From the NCBI GenBank assembly GCA_020634935.1, contig JACKAT010000006.1:1-64000 (forward strand): a stretch of DNA of 64,000 nucleotides, in the 5' to 3' direction. This document shows, piece by piece, positions 50,786 to 59,019 of the stretch (the first letter of the stretch is position 1; every line of letters begins with the position of its first letter). The translations under genes were made by a program, and so were the position numbers. This stretch comes from Anaerolineales bacterium. GTDB lineage: Bacteria > Chloroflexota > Anaerolineae > 4572-78 > J111. The notes below the pieces were generated by a model, which was not told the origin of the DNA, did no database searches, and saw nothing but the letters and a program-made list of their open reading frames with translations.

Positions 50786-53542
50786 ATGAACGAAGTTGAA
50801 CAAATACACGACGAAGCCCTGGCTCGTATCGTGCTGGGGTTAGTTGTTATTGCCGTAATTATTGGGGTAGGGGCGTTCACCATTGAGGGAGTTGCTTCAC
50901 CCTGGTTTTTACGCGCGGTGGCGCTTCTGACCGTTGCTACCATCACTTACCTGGTCCGAATCTCTGGTCGAGTTGTGGTGGCTGGCTATACCCTCGTCTT
51001 TCAACTTTTAGGGCTTATTGCCGAAATATTTTTAAGCCCCAGTGTACTGACCTCTTTTGCTCCTTATTTACTTATTCCCCTGGCTGTTGTTGCCGGTATT
51101 CTCCTTGACTCTGCCGCTGTCATGGGAATAATTGGCTTATCCATCCTCATTATCTTTTTAGTCCTGGTGGTTACTGACCAATTTTCATTAACCACATTCG
51201 GTCTGTTTTTACCGCCGGCTTTGCTGGCCCTGGTCACAGGACTGCTCATTTCTGAAAATCGAAAATATATTACAATCCTGGGTACGCGTCTCCAAGAAAA
51301 TAGAACTATCCTAAAACATCACACGCGCCAGATGATGCACTCCACCCGCCAGCTTGATCAACTTCGGAAGGAGGTTGCTACCTTTAATAAGCAACTGACC
51401 GAAGCCAAATTTAAAGCCGCTTCTGCTGCCTCAACCCCGGTTCTCGCTGAGCAGCAAATTTCACTGTTGTTTGAAGAAACCTTGCACGCGCTCGATGAAC
51501 AGTTTCAAGAGTTGGAAAGCGTCATCGAAAATGTAAGTGATAAAATGGGGCAAAATGGCCAATCTTCAGCCCTGGCAGATGTTTGGATAAAGATTGATCA
51601 CCTTAAAAGCTTGCTGATCAACCTGGATGAACTCCTCCAAATTGAAAATGGGCAGATTGCGCTGGTCTTGGAGCCGGTCGATCCCGGCCAATTACTCAAC
51701 GATGTCGCTCATATTACTCAAGGTCTGGCTGGTGGAAAAAATATTTTGGTTCGGTCTAATGTCCTTGACGCCTTACCCCTGATCCACGCCGATCCCTCCC
51801 GACTACGCCAGGCCCTGCTGCAAATCTTGATCAATGCCGTAAAATATACGGACCAGGGTCTGATTGAACTCCATGCTAAACTACTCGCCACCGGATTGAA
51901 GATTACTATTTCCGATACCGGCTTGGGGATCGACTCGCATGAGATGGATCTGGTTTTTGAAAAGTTTGGCCGGGCCAGTCAAGTCATAGCTCAGAAGCGA
52001 CAAGGTGTGGGATTGGGATTGGCGATTGCCAGACATTTTATCGAACTCCATGGAGGCAAAATTTCGGTTTCAAGTGTAGTCGGGGTGGGTTCCGAGTTTT
52101 ATATCGAACTTCCACTCAAGCCAGTCGCCGGCCAGCAGCCCGTCTCTTTACCCCAGGCTGAACTTGAGGCCACGTTACTTTCTAATCCGAATACAGACGA
52201 GACGGTGCTGTCCGGTCGATATGATATCACCAAAATTTTTTCGCAGAGCCGGCTAGATGACCCCAACCGGCTAGCCGCTGTACCGGCTTCGTCATCTTTT
52301 TCTCGCTCACAGCCGCCGGTTAGTCGTATGGGGCCAACTTATACCCGTCGTTTTGGTTTGATTTTATTGACCTTACTGCTCCTTATTGGCGGCTTTGTGG
52401 CGCTGTTAGCCTTTATTAATGGCCCGGTTACCGGTCCATCCGGGATTGCTGTCACTTCCCCCGATCCTTCTTTTACCCCAACCCAACCCCTCGATCCGAC
52501 GCCCACACCCACTCAGACAGTTGAACCCTCAAAAACGCCTGCCTCGCAACTGGCCACAGATTTCGTCATCACGCCAACCTTACAGCCATTACCCTCACCC
52601 ACCTTGACTTCAACCTCGACCCGTATGCCCCCTACGCCCTCGCCACTGCCAACATTAACTCCATCACCTGTCTTCATCACATCAACCGCATCTATCTCAT
52701 TTAGACCGGTAGCTAACGTGTCCGGCGTTTTGGTAGCGGGGTTGCCCACCGGTCAGCAAGTTTCCTATTTCGATAATCGTGATCGTCTTGAGGCGGCGCT
52801 GGCTCTTATGCCCGAACCGAATAGCCGCCTCACCTGGTCATCATCGGGGCAAGCCTTACTGACCAGCGATCACAATGGTGATCGAGATATTTACCTGGTT
52901 AATCCCACCGGTGTGCCGATTAATTTAACCGAGACTGTAGGCGATGATCTCCAGCCGGCTTGGTCGCCCGATGAGCAGCAGATCGCCTTTAGCTCCAACC
53001 GCACCGGTAACTTTGAAATTTACATCATCAATGCTGATGGCAGCCAACTTACCCAATTGACCACCGATAATCGAGCTTTCGATGAATGGCCGGTTTGGTC
53101 GCCTGACGGCCGCCAAATTGCTTTTGTCTCAGATCGAACCGGCAATGTCGATCTCTTTGTCATCGCCGCCGATGGTACCAATCTCCGCCAGTTGACCGAT
53201 GATCCTGCCGACGATTGGCCCGCCGCGTGGTCGCCGGATGGTCGCCAACTGGTATTTGCCTCAGAGCGAGACGGCGATTGGAATTTGTATGTGGCGCCGG
53301 TTACGGGCGGTGATGCTATTCAATTGACGGATGACCCAGGCGATGAACGTGATCCGATCTGGTCGCCGGATGGCAAGACCATCGCTTTTACCTCTAATCG
53401 AGCCGATAATTGGGATATTTATACCCTCCCGGTCTCCTCAGGCTCGATAAGTAATGTTCCGGCTGCCAACTGGACTCAAATTACCTACACCCCCACCGAC
53501 GAACGCTACCCCAGTTGGTTCCCCGCTCCAACAAGACCCTAA
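50786..53542 (+). CDS. Hybrid membrane protein: histidine kinase ATPase domain with C-terminal extracytoplasmic TolB-like propeller
   Basis: About 918 residues from ATG 50786, with GAGGG just upstream; an ATG at 50774 is possible. The order is: five to six TM helices (about 15-155), a coiled-coil-like linker, a HATPase_c domain with N-box NAVKYTD, G1 DTGLGID and G2 GVGLGLAI, a disordered linker, one TM helix (about 524-544), a long Thr/Pro linker (550-670), and a six-blade-like propeller with repeated WSPDGRQIAF-type motifs to the end. A canonical H-box (SHELRTPL) is missing, so phosphotransfer is uncertain. In common kinases the sensor is N-terminal; here it is C-terminal. Confidence 0.85.
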   Translation: MNEVEQIHDEALARIVLGLVVIAVIIGVGAFTIEGVASPWFLRAVALLTVATITYLVRISGRVVVAGYTLVFQLLGLIAEIFLSPSVLTSFAPYLLIPLAVVAGILLDSAAVMGIIGLSILIIFLVLVVTDQFSLTTFGLFLPPALLALVTGLLISENRKYITILGTRLQENRTILKHHTRQMMHSTRQLDQLRKEVATFNKQLTEAKFKAASAASTPVLAEQQISLLFEETLHALDEQFQELESVIENVSDKMGQNGQSSALADVWIKIDHLKSLLINLDELLQIENGQIALVLEPVDPGQLLNDVAHITQGLAGGKNILVRSNVLDALPLIHADPSRLRQALLQILINAVKYTDQGLIELHAKLLATGLKITISDTGLGIDSHEMDLVFEKFGRASQVIAQKRQGVGLGLAIARHFIELHGGKISVSSVVGVGSEFYIELPLKPVAGQQPVSLPQAELEATLLSNPNTDETVLSGRYDITKIFSQSRLDDPNRLAAVPASSSFSRSQPPVSRMGPTYTRRFGLILLTLLLLIGGFVALLAFINGPVTGPSGIAVTSPDPSFTPTQPLDPTPTPTQTVEPSKTPASQLATDFVITPTLQPLPSPTLTSTSTRMPPTPSPLPTLTPSPVFITSTASISFRPVANVSGVLVAGLPTGQQVSYFDNRDRLEAALALMPEPNSRLTWSSSGQALLTSDHNGDRDIYLVNPTGVPINLTETVGDDLQPAWSPDEQQIAFSSNRTGNFEIYIINADGSQLTQLTTDNRAFDEWPVWSPDGRQIAFVSDRTGNVDLFVIAADGTNLRQLTDDPADDWPAAWSPDGRQLVFASERDGDWNLYVAPVTGGDAIQLTDDPGDERDPIWSPDGKTIAFTSNRADNWDIYTLPVSSGSISNVPAANWTQITYTPTDERYPSWFPAPTRP

Positions 53543-53739
53543 CCCCTGTTAAGAATTGAAGAATAAATAACTCGAGCAATCCGGCAGGAGAGGGGAGATT
53601 ACAGATAGGGAGATCGGCCTTAGAAATTTCCTTATCTCCGTTTTCAGTATTGTTGAAGTTATTTAAGGGTTACTCCTAAACAACCCTGATATATGTTCCA
53701 CTCTTGGCTGTTGCTTTCAGCTTCGCCTCATTTTTGATC

Positions 53740-53783
53740 TTGACAAACTAATATAATTAGTATATAATCTAATTATATTAGTT
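53740..53783 (+). promoter_or_regulatory. Consensus promoter inside a 38-bp palindrome
   Basis: TTGACA (53740-53745), 17-bp spacer, TATAAT (53763-53768) is a perfect sigma-70 match. The arms AACTAATATAATTAG (53746-53760) and CTAATTATATTAGTT (53769-53783) are perfect 15-mers with an 8-nt centre covering the -10. A repressor bound there would block RNA polymerase; the TetR protein at 54782 is the obvious candidate. Confidence 0.75.
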
Positions 53784-53849
53784 ATTGGCTTGTTTAACGG
53801 CCACCTCCTATAACAGCGGCTATAGCCCATCCGCCAGCATGAAACTTTA

Positions 53850-53935
53850 TTGGAGCGACAAAGCTTGCTTTATCATTCAACGGTTAGGTCAAAGTTTACT
53901 TTGACGCTTCAGACCGTTATTTTCAAGCGAGTGCG
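53850..53935. repeat. TGGAGCG palindromic repeat, locus 4
   Basis: It has TTGGAGCGACAAAGC, a diverged GCTTGCTTTATC, then GTCAAAGTTTACTTTGACGC, and ends CAGACCGTTATTTTCAAG. The last part matches loci 1 and 5. It lies in the leader between the palindromic promoter and the MBL gene. Confidence 0.8.
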
Positions 53936-53979
53936 ACAGAACCTACGGTACAACAACGACAATGAAAATTGTGCTTTAG

Positions 53980-54032
53980 TTCGTAGTAGACCCTTTAGGG
54001 CCATGTCATCGCTAAAGCGATTACTACGATAC
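53980..54032. repeat. GTTCGTAGTAA palindromic repeat, locus 3
   Basis: TTCGTAGTAGACCCTTTAGG pairs in part with GCTAAAGCGATTACTACGAT. It is a diverged copy of the repeat at 25640 and 39900, 48 bp from a type-2 repeat and 26 bp upstream of the MBL start. It lies in the transcribed leader if the promoter at 53740 is used. Confidence 0.75.
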
Positions 54033-54057
54033 TTTATTTTCACAGGAGACTTTTACG

Positions 54058-54789
54058 ATGAAAACAACTTATCACGGCGAGAATCTCATCCAATTGACGC
54101 GCTTAACAGCGTTCAATTGCTACTTTGTGCGCGAGAAAAACGGCTTAACCCTGATCGATACCGGTTTGCCCGGCAGCGCCAACGGAATTTTGGCGGCGGC
54201 CAAACAAGAAAATCTACCGATTACCCGCATCGTCTTAACCCATGCGCACGGCGATCACGTCGGTTCACTCGATCAATTGAGCCAGGCCTTACCCTCCGCC
54301 GAGGTTGCTTTTACCGCCAGAACGGCCCGCTTTTTAAGCGGCGACCTGACCCTGACCGCTGACGAACCTCAGGCCAAACTGCGCGGCGATTTTGCCCTGC
54401 GTCAAACCAAACCCACTCGTCTCTTGGCTCTCGGTGATCGCATCGGTTCATTGGAGGTCATTGCTGCGCCGGGACACACGCCAGATCACATCGCCTTTTG
54501 GGATACACGCGACGGCACATTGATCGCCGGTGACGCCTTTCAGACTAAAGCCGGGCTGGCTGTCGCCGGAGTGATGCGCTGGCTGTTCCCCTTCCCGGCG
54601 CTGGCCACCTGGCATCTGCCGACCGCGCTGGAAACGGCGTACCGGCTGCGCCACTTGAATCCGGCCCGACTGGCGGTTGGCCACGGCCAGGTCCTCGAAA
54701 ATCCAGCCGAATTAATGGATCGCGCTATTGCTGAAGCTGAACAGCATCTAGCGAATGGCCGGCATCATCAGAAGATCGCTCATGGCTAA
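54058..54789 (+). CDS. MBL-fold metallo-hydrolase
   Basis: A 243-residue protein with ATG at 54058 and AGGAG 9 nt upstream. The metal motif THAHGDHVGSLD (HxHxDH), APGHTPDHIAF, GDAF and a final GHG are the expected zinc ligands, so it looks catalytically intact. Related proteins include lactonases, hydroxyacylglutathione hydrolases and drug-modifying enzymes; the substrate is unknown. It overlaps the TetR gene by 8 bp and is transcribed from the palindromic promoter. Confidence 0.9.
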   Translation: MKTTYHGENLIQLTRLTAFNCYFVREKNGLTLIDTGLPGSANGILAAAKQENLPITRIVLTHAHGDHVGSLDQLSQALPSAEVAFTARTARFLSGDLTLTADEPQAKLRGDFALRQTKPTRLLALGDRIGSLEVIAAPGHTPDHIAFWDTRDGTLIAGDAFQTKAGLAVAGVMRWLFPFPALATWHLPTALETAYRLRHLNPARLAVGHGQVLENPAELMDRAIAEAEQHLANGRHHQKIAHG

Positions 54790-55348
54790 AACCCGACAGT
54801 TGACTCCCGAGGTCGTCATTGAAACCGCTGCCAGGCTAGCTAATGAGTTGAGGGATGCATCCCGGATTACACTTACCGATTTGGCGGCTGAACTCAACAT
54901 TCGAGTCCCGTCGCTTTACAATCACGTTAAAGGGTTAGATGGCTTGCGGCGTGATCTGACCGTGTGGGGCTTGCAGCAGCTTTTGGCGGCAACGCGTCAA
55001 GCGGTCTTAGGCCAAGTTGGGCGCGACGCCCTGCTGGCCGTCGCCCACGCCTATCGCGCCTTTGCTCACGCTCAACCGGGCGTTTATTCACTGGTGCTAA
55101 AAGCGCCCCCGCCTGAAGACGCCCAACTGACCGCCCTTTCCAACGAACTGCTGCTGATCTTGCAGTTGGTGCTGGCTTCCTACAACCTGCAAGGCGAGGC
55201 CGCTCTACATGCCATTCGCGGCTTTCGCAGTGTGCTGCACGGCTTTGTCTCGCTGGAAACTGGCGGCGCTTTTGAACTGCTCTTGGATCGCGACGAAAGC
55301 TTCAATCGATTGGTCGAAATCTACCTGGATGGCTTGTCGAAAAATTGA
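54782..55348 (+). CDS. TetR-family regulator with WHG-type C-terminal domain
   Basis: ATG at 54782 (MAKTRQLTPEVVIETAARLANELRD) gives 188 residues; an upstream in-frame ATG at 54755 lies deep in the MBL gene. The N-terminal HTH has LTDLAAELNIRVPSLYNHVKG. The C-terminal segment with IRGFRSVLHGFVSLE and FEL is of the WHG/TetR_C_33 type. The tight coupling with MBL suggests it senses a compound related to the hydrolase and represses the promoter at 53740. Confidence 0.88.
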   Translation: MAKTRQLTPEVVIETAARLANELRDASRITLTDLAAELNIRVPSLYNHVKGLDGLRRDLTVWGLQQLLAATRQAVLGQVGRDALLAVAHAYRAFAHAQPGVYSLVLKAPPPEDAQLTALSNELLLILQLVLASYNLQGEAALHAIRGFRSVLHGFVSLETGGAFELLLDRDESFNRLVEIYLDGLSKN

Positions 55349-55499
55349 TACACGCCGATCCTATTTCATACACCTTTGGAATTATTTTTCGACTGATTTT
55401 ATACAGCATCGGTCCATAATAGGGTTTAGTCGTTTAGGATAAATAACATTTTTAACGACACTTCTATTGAGTTAATTAATTCCATCGAAGGAGTAAACA

Positions 55500-55610
55500 A
55501 TGACAGCTCCAAATCAATCTAAAAGCCCGGCCAAACCTAAAGGCAGCAAACCTCAACCCACCGCCCAAACTACCCCAACCCCCAAAAAGAAAAAGTCTGA
55601 CAAGAAATAG
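55500..55610 (+). CDS. Small basic Lys/Pro-rich peptide, 36 aa
   Basis: ATG at 55500 has an excellent ribosome site (GAAGGAG, 7 nt spacing). The product reads MTAPNQSKSPAKPKGSKPQP, then a TPTPKKKKSDKK tail, with no hydrophobic segment. Such PAKPK-like, Lys-rich peptides recall the tails of bacterial H1-like proteins, so DNA or RNA binding is conceivable but not shown. A clean terminator follows 38 bp later, which supports a real transcript. Confidence 0.6.
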   Translation: MTAPNQSKSPAKPKGSKPQPTAQTTPTPKKKKSDKK

Positions 55611-55647
55611 ATCATCGGCGTCATAATCGCCTTAAAATCGCTCATCA

Positions 55648-55681
55648 AAAAGCGATCCGGCTATAAGAGCGGATCGCTTTT
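55648..55681. terminator. Intrinsic terminator
   Basis: AAAAGCGATCCG (55648-55659) and CGGATCGCTTTT (55670-55681) form a 12-bp stem with a 10-nt loop, with the T-run on both strands. It separates the plus-strand small-peptide gene from the convergent permease gene at 55717. Confidence 0.85.
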
Positions 55682-55716
55682 CTGTTATCAGATATTTATA
55701 GGCTCTGATTGTGGCT

Positions 55717-58128
55717 TTAAGCGTACGCCAAACTTTCCCGTACGCTGATTTGCGTCGCGCTTCTGGCCGGCAGCACCGAGGCCAGCGTGGAGATGCTTAA
55801 CACCATCCCCAACCACACCAGTACGGCCCCATAACTGTAGGCGTAATCCAAATTAATATTGAGCATAATCTGCCCCATCTGCTGCGCCATCGGGCGACCC
55901 AGAAGAAACGACAGCGGCACGGCCACCGCCCAACTGAGCGTGCCTTGTAAGACGCCCTCCATAATCAACATGCCCAAAATAGTATGCGTTCGCGCCCCAA
56001 CGGCTCGCATCACGCCGATCTCGCGGGTACGCTCCACCACGCTAATCGACAGCGCCCCCATCAACCCAATCCCTCCGACCAAGGCCAAAATAGCGGCCAG
56101 GGCCAGCAACATATTAATATTTATCGCATACTGGCTATCGGCAAACTGGCGATCCTCAAAGGTGGTACCGCTGCCGTTGAGATCGACATCGCGCTGCCGG
56201 TTTTCGTACAGCGTTTTCAGTTTGTCAGATACCGCTGCGACATAAGCCTCGCCGCGCTCTTGGGTTCGCACCAGAATTTGTGTACCGCGATTGTGTTTGT
56301 GGGTCGCGTTTTCCACCGCGGCCAGTGGGGCGTAAACCGGATCGCCGCCGAACCCATCAGTGAAGACGGTCTGGAAAATGCCGACCACCCGCCAGGTATC
56401 ATCGCCGAACTCGCCTAAATCGAGCGTTACGGTATCGCCCACGTTGATATGGTGATCCTCGGCAATTTCCTGGTAGATCACCAGCGTATTCTTGTCGCCC
56501 GGCTGAAGCCAGCGACCGGCCACGATAATCGGTTGGTACATCTGGCTACCGATAGGAATGCCGTTGAGCACAATGCCAACGCCGGCCTCGCGCAGGCGCT
56601 GCCCCGCTTTCAACAGCGAGCCGGGTTGGGTCAGCCACACCTCCGTCTCCACCACCTCCGGCAGTTGTTTGGCCATGCGCGTCACCCGGTCGGCCCGCTG
56701 GCGATCCTCGAAGCTGATGCGGACATCGTAGTGGCGCCGATTTAAATCGTTGGTCACGGTCAAATCGGTCGATTGGGCCAGACTAATCACTACCAGAAAC
56801 ATTGTGCCGGCGGTAATCAAGACCAGTTGGGTCAGGATCAGCCGGCCCTTTTTACGAAACATATTGTTGAGCGAGATGGCGTAAGACGACGACAGGAAGC
56901 GCCGGCTCAGGCGGTCGATCCCGCGATCAAAACCGTTGTTGCCAAAGCTGCCGGCGATGCCATAACTGGAGATGGCCTCGCGGACGGTAGTGGCCGTACC
57001 CTTGAGGATGGGCAGCAAGGCCGCAATCAGCGGCGTCAACAGCGCTGCCCCGGCTTGCAGTTCGATGGCTACAGGGGAGATGTGGAACGTGTCGTAGTCG
57101 ATATTAAAGAGATTAAGAAAGGTTTTTGTCAGGCTAAACGCCACATACGCTCCCGGTGCAACCGAAATGAGAAATGCCAGGCAACCATAGACAAAAACCG
57201 CGCTTAAATAAATTTTTAGAATGGTCGAGGTCTGACCACCCACAGCTTTAATGATCCCGATTTGATTGGTCTGCTGGGTAATTAGCGCCGTTAGGGTGTT
57301 GGTAACCAAAATGGCGCTGACAATCAGGGACACAATAGCCAGAATTTGCAGTACAAAATTAAATCCCTCGACGAAAATGCGTCCCCAGTGCTTGTTGGGA
57401 TCCTGGTAGATGACGTTCGTCACGCCGATATCCTCTTTGGCTAGGCGGTCCTTTATCTCTGTTGCGACTTCTTCGGCCAACTCTTGGCTGTAGGGGTCCA
57501 CCTGCACCAGCAGCTCGCTGAATTCACCCTCTTTAACACCGAAGCGCTCCAACCCCTGGGCATCGACAAAGAAGCGTGCTTCACCGCCAAAGGCCGGCGG
57601 CGGTACAAACGGATGGCGGATTTTGCCCGTCACTTGCAGCGCCCGATCGGTCTGGTCCAGTTCAAAAATAACCTCATCGCCAATATCAATGCCATAAAAT
57701 TCGCTGGCCGAGCGGTCGATGCCGACGCTGCGGCTGCGCTCGGGCCACTCGCCGGCTTTGAGCTGCAGCAGGTCGTACTTCATGTCGTGGTAATCATCGC
57801 GCATCACTAGCACGCCCGGCTTCCATTCCGCTTCAAGGCTGGTTTTATAGCGCACGGTCAGTTGGTTCAGCACCTCAACCCCGGCCAGGCCATTGATGCT
57901 CTCCAAACGGATGGCCGTATCCCGATCAATGCGCTTATCCAACCCAATGTTAAGGTGCGACGGGTTGACCGCCTGGTGGGCCTGATCCATTCCGGCTAAA
58001 AGCTGGTCGGCCATCCCAAACACCGCCCCCACCGCAAACGTTCCGGCCGCGATACTGAGCACAGCCAAAATCGTGCGTACTTTGTTATCCCAGAGATCAG
58101 ACCACAACTTGTACCAGATGACGGACAT
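55717..58128 (-). CDS. MacB/FtsX-type ABC permease with two FtsX domains
   Basis: An 803-residue protein. The first TM helix (about 18-40) is followed by a large extracytoplasmic MacB-like region, then three helices around 260-370. A second TM block at about 430-460 is followed by another exposed region and a final FtsX module with RTREIGVMRAVGARTHTI and C-terminal helices. This is the duplicated FtsX layout of lipoprotein or antimicrobial exporters. No ATPase gene is adjacent, so the partner must be elsewhere. ATG at 58128 has AGGAG upstream. A TetR-type operator lies 73 bp upstream. Confidence 0.9.
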   Translation of the reverse strand: MSVIWYKLWSDLWDNKVRTILAVLSIAAGTFAVGAVFGMADQLLAGMDQAHQAVNPSHLNIGLDKRIDRDTAIRLESINGLAGVEVLNQLTVRYKTSLEAEWKPGVLVMRDDYHDMKYDLLQLKAGEWPERSRSVGIDRSASEFYGIDIGDEVIFELDQTDRALQVTGKIRHPFVPPPAFGGEARFFVDAQGLERFGVKEGEFSELLVQVDPYSQELAEEVATEIKDRLAKEDIGVTNVIYQDPNKHWGRIFVEGFNFVLQILAIVSLIVSAILVTNTLTALITQQTNQIGIIKAVGGQTSTILKIYLSAVFVYGCLAFLISVAPGAYVAFSLTKTFLNLFNIDYDTFHISPVAIELQAGAALLTPLIAALLPILKGTATTVREAISSYGIAGSFGNNGFDRGIDRLSRRFLSSSYAISLNNMFRKKGRLILTQLVLITAGTMFLVVISLAQSTDLTVTNDLNRRHYDVRISFEDRQRADRVTRMAKQLPEVVETEVWLTQPGSLLKAGQRLREAGVGIVLNGIPIGSQMYQPIIVAGRWLQPGDKNTLVIYQEIAEDHHINVGDTVTLDLGEFGDDTWRVVGIFQTVFTDGFGGDPVYAPLAAVENATHKHNRGTQILVRTQERGEAYVAAVSDKLKTLYENRQRDVDLNGSGTTFEDRQFADSQYAININMLLALAAILALVGGIGLMGALSISVVERTREIGVMRAVGARTHTILGMLIMEGVLQGTLSWAVAVPLSFLLGRPMAQQMGQIMLNINLDYAYSYGAVLVWLGMVLSISTLASVLPARSATQISVRESLAYA

Positions 58129-58190
58129 GTTTCGCTCCTGTTGAAAAACCTAATCCATCTGAATTTATTGAATAACCATCGAATTTACAC

Positions 58191-58219
58191 TGTATATATT
58201 CCGAACAGTGTTAGGTGAA
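58191..58219 (-). promoter_or_regulatory. Permease promoter with third TetR operator
   Basis: CCGAACAGTGTTAGG (58201-58215) differs by one position from a perfect CCGAAC-N3-GTTCGG palindrome and matches the two sites before the tetR gene. On the minus strand TTCACC (58219-58214) and TATACA (58196-58191), 17 bp apart, could be -35 and -10, with the operator in the spacer. This makes the permease a likely target of the adjacent TetR. Confidence 0.6.
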
Positions 58220-58231
58220 ATGTAAAAAAAT

Positions 58232-58858
58232 CTAAGGTGATGGTCTTAACCCGCGACACCAGGCTTCGAGCATGGTTCGGCTGGTAGCCAGCCAATCATG
58301 ATCATCTTGAGACAGATGGCTGACAATTAGAGTAGACATCCCGTGGACGGTAGCCCAGGCGGCAAAGACTAAATCATCGCGCCGGTAATTATTCGAGATT
58401 TCGCCGGCATCGAGACAGCGCTGGATACCGTTGACCAAAACGTGGTGCGTCCCTTCGGCGATAAACTCGTCGTCCGGTTTTGGTGAGCGTAGGTCAGGCG
58501 TATTGAAAATAAGCATAAAGTGTTGGGGGTTCTCAAGAGCAAAGCGGATGTAGGCCATGCCAAGTTCGAGTAGATAGTCACGTGGCGGCAGGCTGGTCGG
58601 TACGCTGAGCAGATAGCGGCTAAAGCGCTCGAAACCCTGAGCCACAACAGCGGCCACCAACTCATCTTTATTGCCAAAATATTCATACAACCCAGCCGGA
58701 CTATAATCGATACGCCGTGCAACTTCGCGTAGAGAAAATCCATGAGCGCCGCGCTCGCTAATTAACTCGCGGGCAGCATCAAGAATGGCTTCGCGAGTAC
58801 GAGCAGCGCGTCGTTCTCTGGCGGATAACGCTTCTCCCATCATAATACAAACACTCAT
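58232..58858 (-). CDS. TetR-family regulator (repressor of the FtsX permease)
   Basis: ATG at 58858 gives 208 residues; ATGs at 58843 or 58840 are also possible, and an upstream in-frame start would lie inside the operator. The HTH is FSLREVARRIDYSPAGLYEYFGNKDELVAAV, and the C-terminal domain is helical, with a WATVHGMSTLIVSHL segment. It lies upstream of the permease on the same strand, and near-identical operators precede both genes. The inducer is unknown; a toxic compound exported by the permease system would fit. Confidence 0.9.
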   Translation of the reverse strand: MSVCIMMGEALSARERRAARTREAILDAARELISERGAHGFSLREVARRIDYSPAGLYEYFGNKDELVAAVVAQGFERFSRYLLSVPTSLPPRDYLLELGMAYIRFALENPQHFMLIFNTPDLRSPKPDDEFIAEGTHHVLVNGIQRCLDAGEISNNYRRDDLVFAAWATVHGMSTLIVSHLSQDDHDWLATSRTMLEAWCRGLRPSP

Positions 58859-58863
58859 TGTTG

Positions 58864-58920
58864 ACCGAACGGTGTTCGGTGAATTCCTTTGATTATAATC
58901 GAACACCGTTCGGTTGTCAA
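58864..58920 (-). promoter_or_regulatory. tetR promoter with two operator palindromes
   Basis: On the minus strand TTGACA (58920-58915), 17-bp spacer, TATAAT (58897-58892) is a perfect promoter. One operator, TCGAACACCGTTCGG (58899-58913), fills the spacer. The other, ACCGAAC-GGT-GTTCGGT (58864-58880), lies at or just after the start of transcription. Their centres are 34 bp apart. Autorepression is strongly suggested. Confidence 0.85.
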
Positions 58921-58929
58921 GAGCTGTTT

Positions 58930-59006
58930 AATGGAGCGACAAAGCTTGCTTTGTCATCCCCGTAAACTCAAAGTCAACTTTGACGCCCTAACGTCGTAAT
59001 TTCAAC
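58930..59006. repeat. TGGAGCG palindromic repeat, locus 5
   Basis: ATGGAGCGACAAAGCTTGC, then TTTGTC, later TCAAAGTCAACTTTGACGC and a diverged end CCCTAACGTCGTAATTTCAAC. It sits 10 bp from the tetR -35 region and next to the acyltransferase stop. Confidence 0.8.
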
Positions 59007-59019
59007 GGGTGAAAAATTG

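Noticed and set aside
53850..54362. 170-codon plus-strand ORF
   Set aside because: It begins in two dispersed repeats and overlaps the MBL gene in another frame; no ribosome site or domain.
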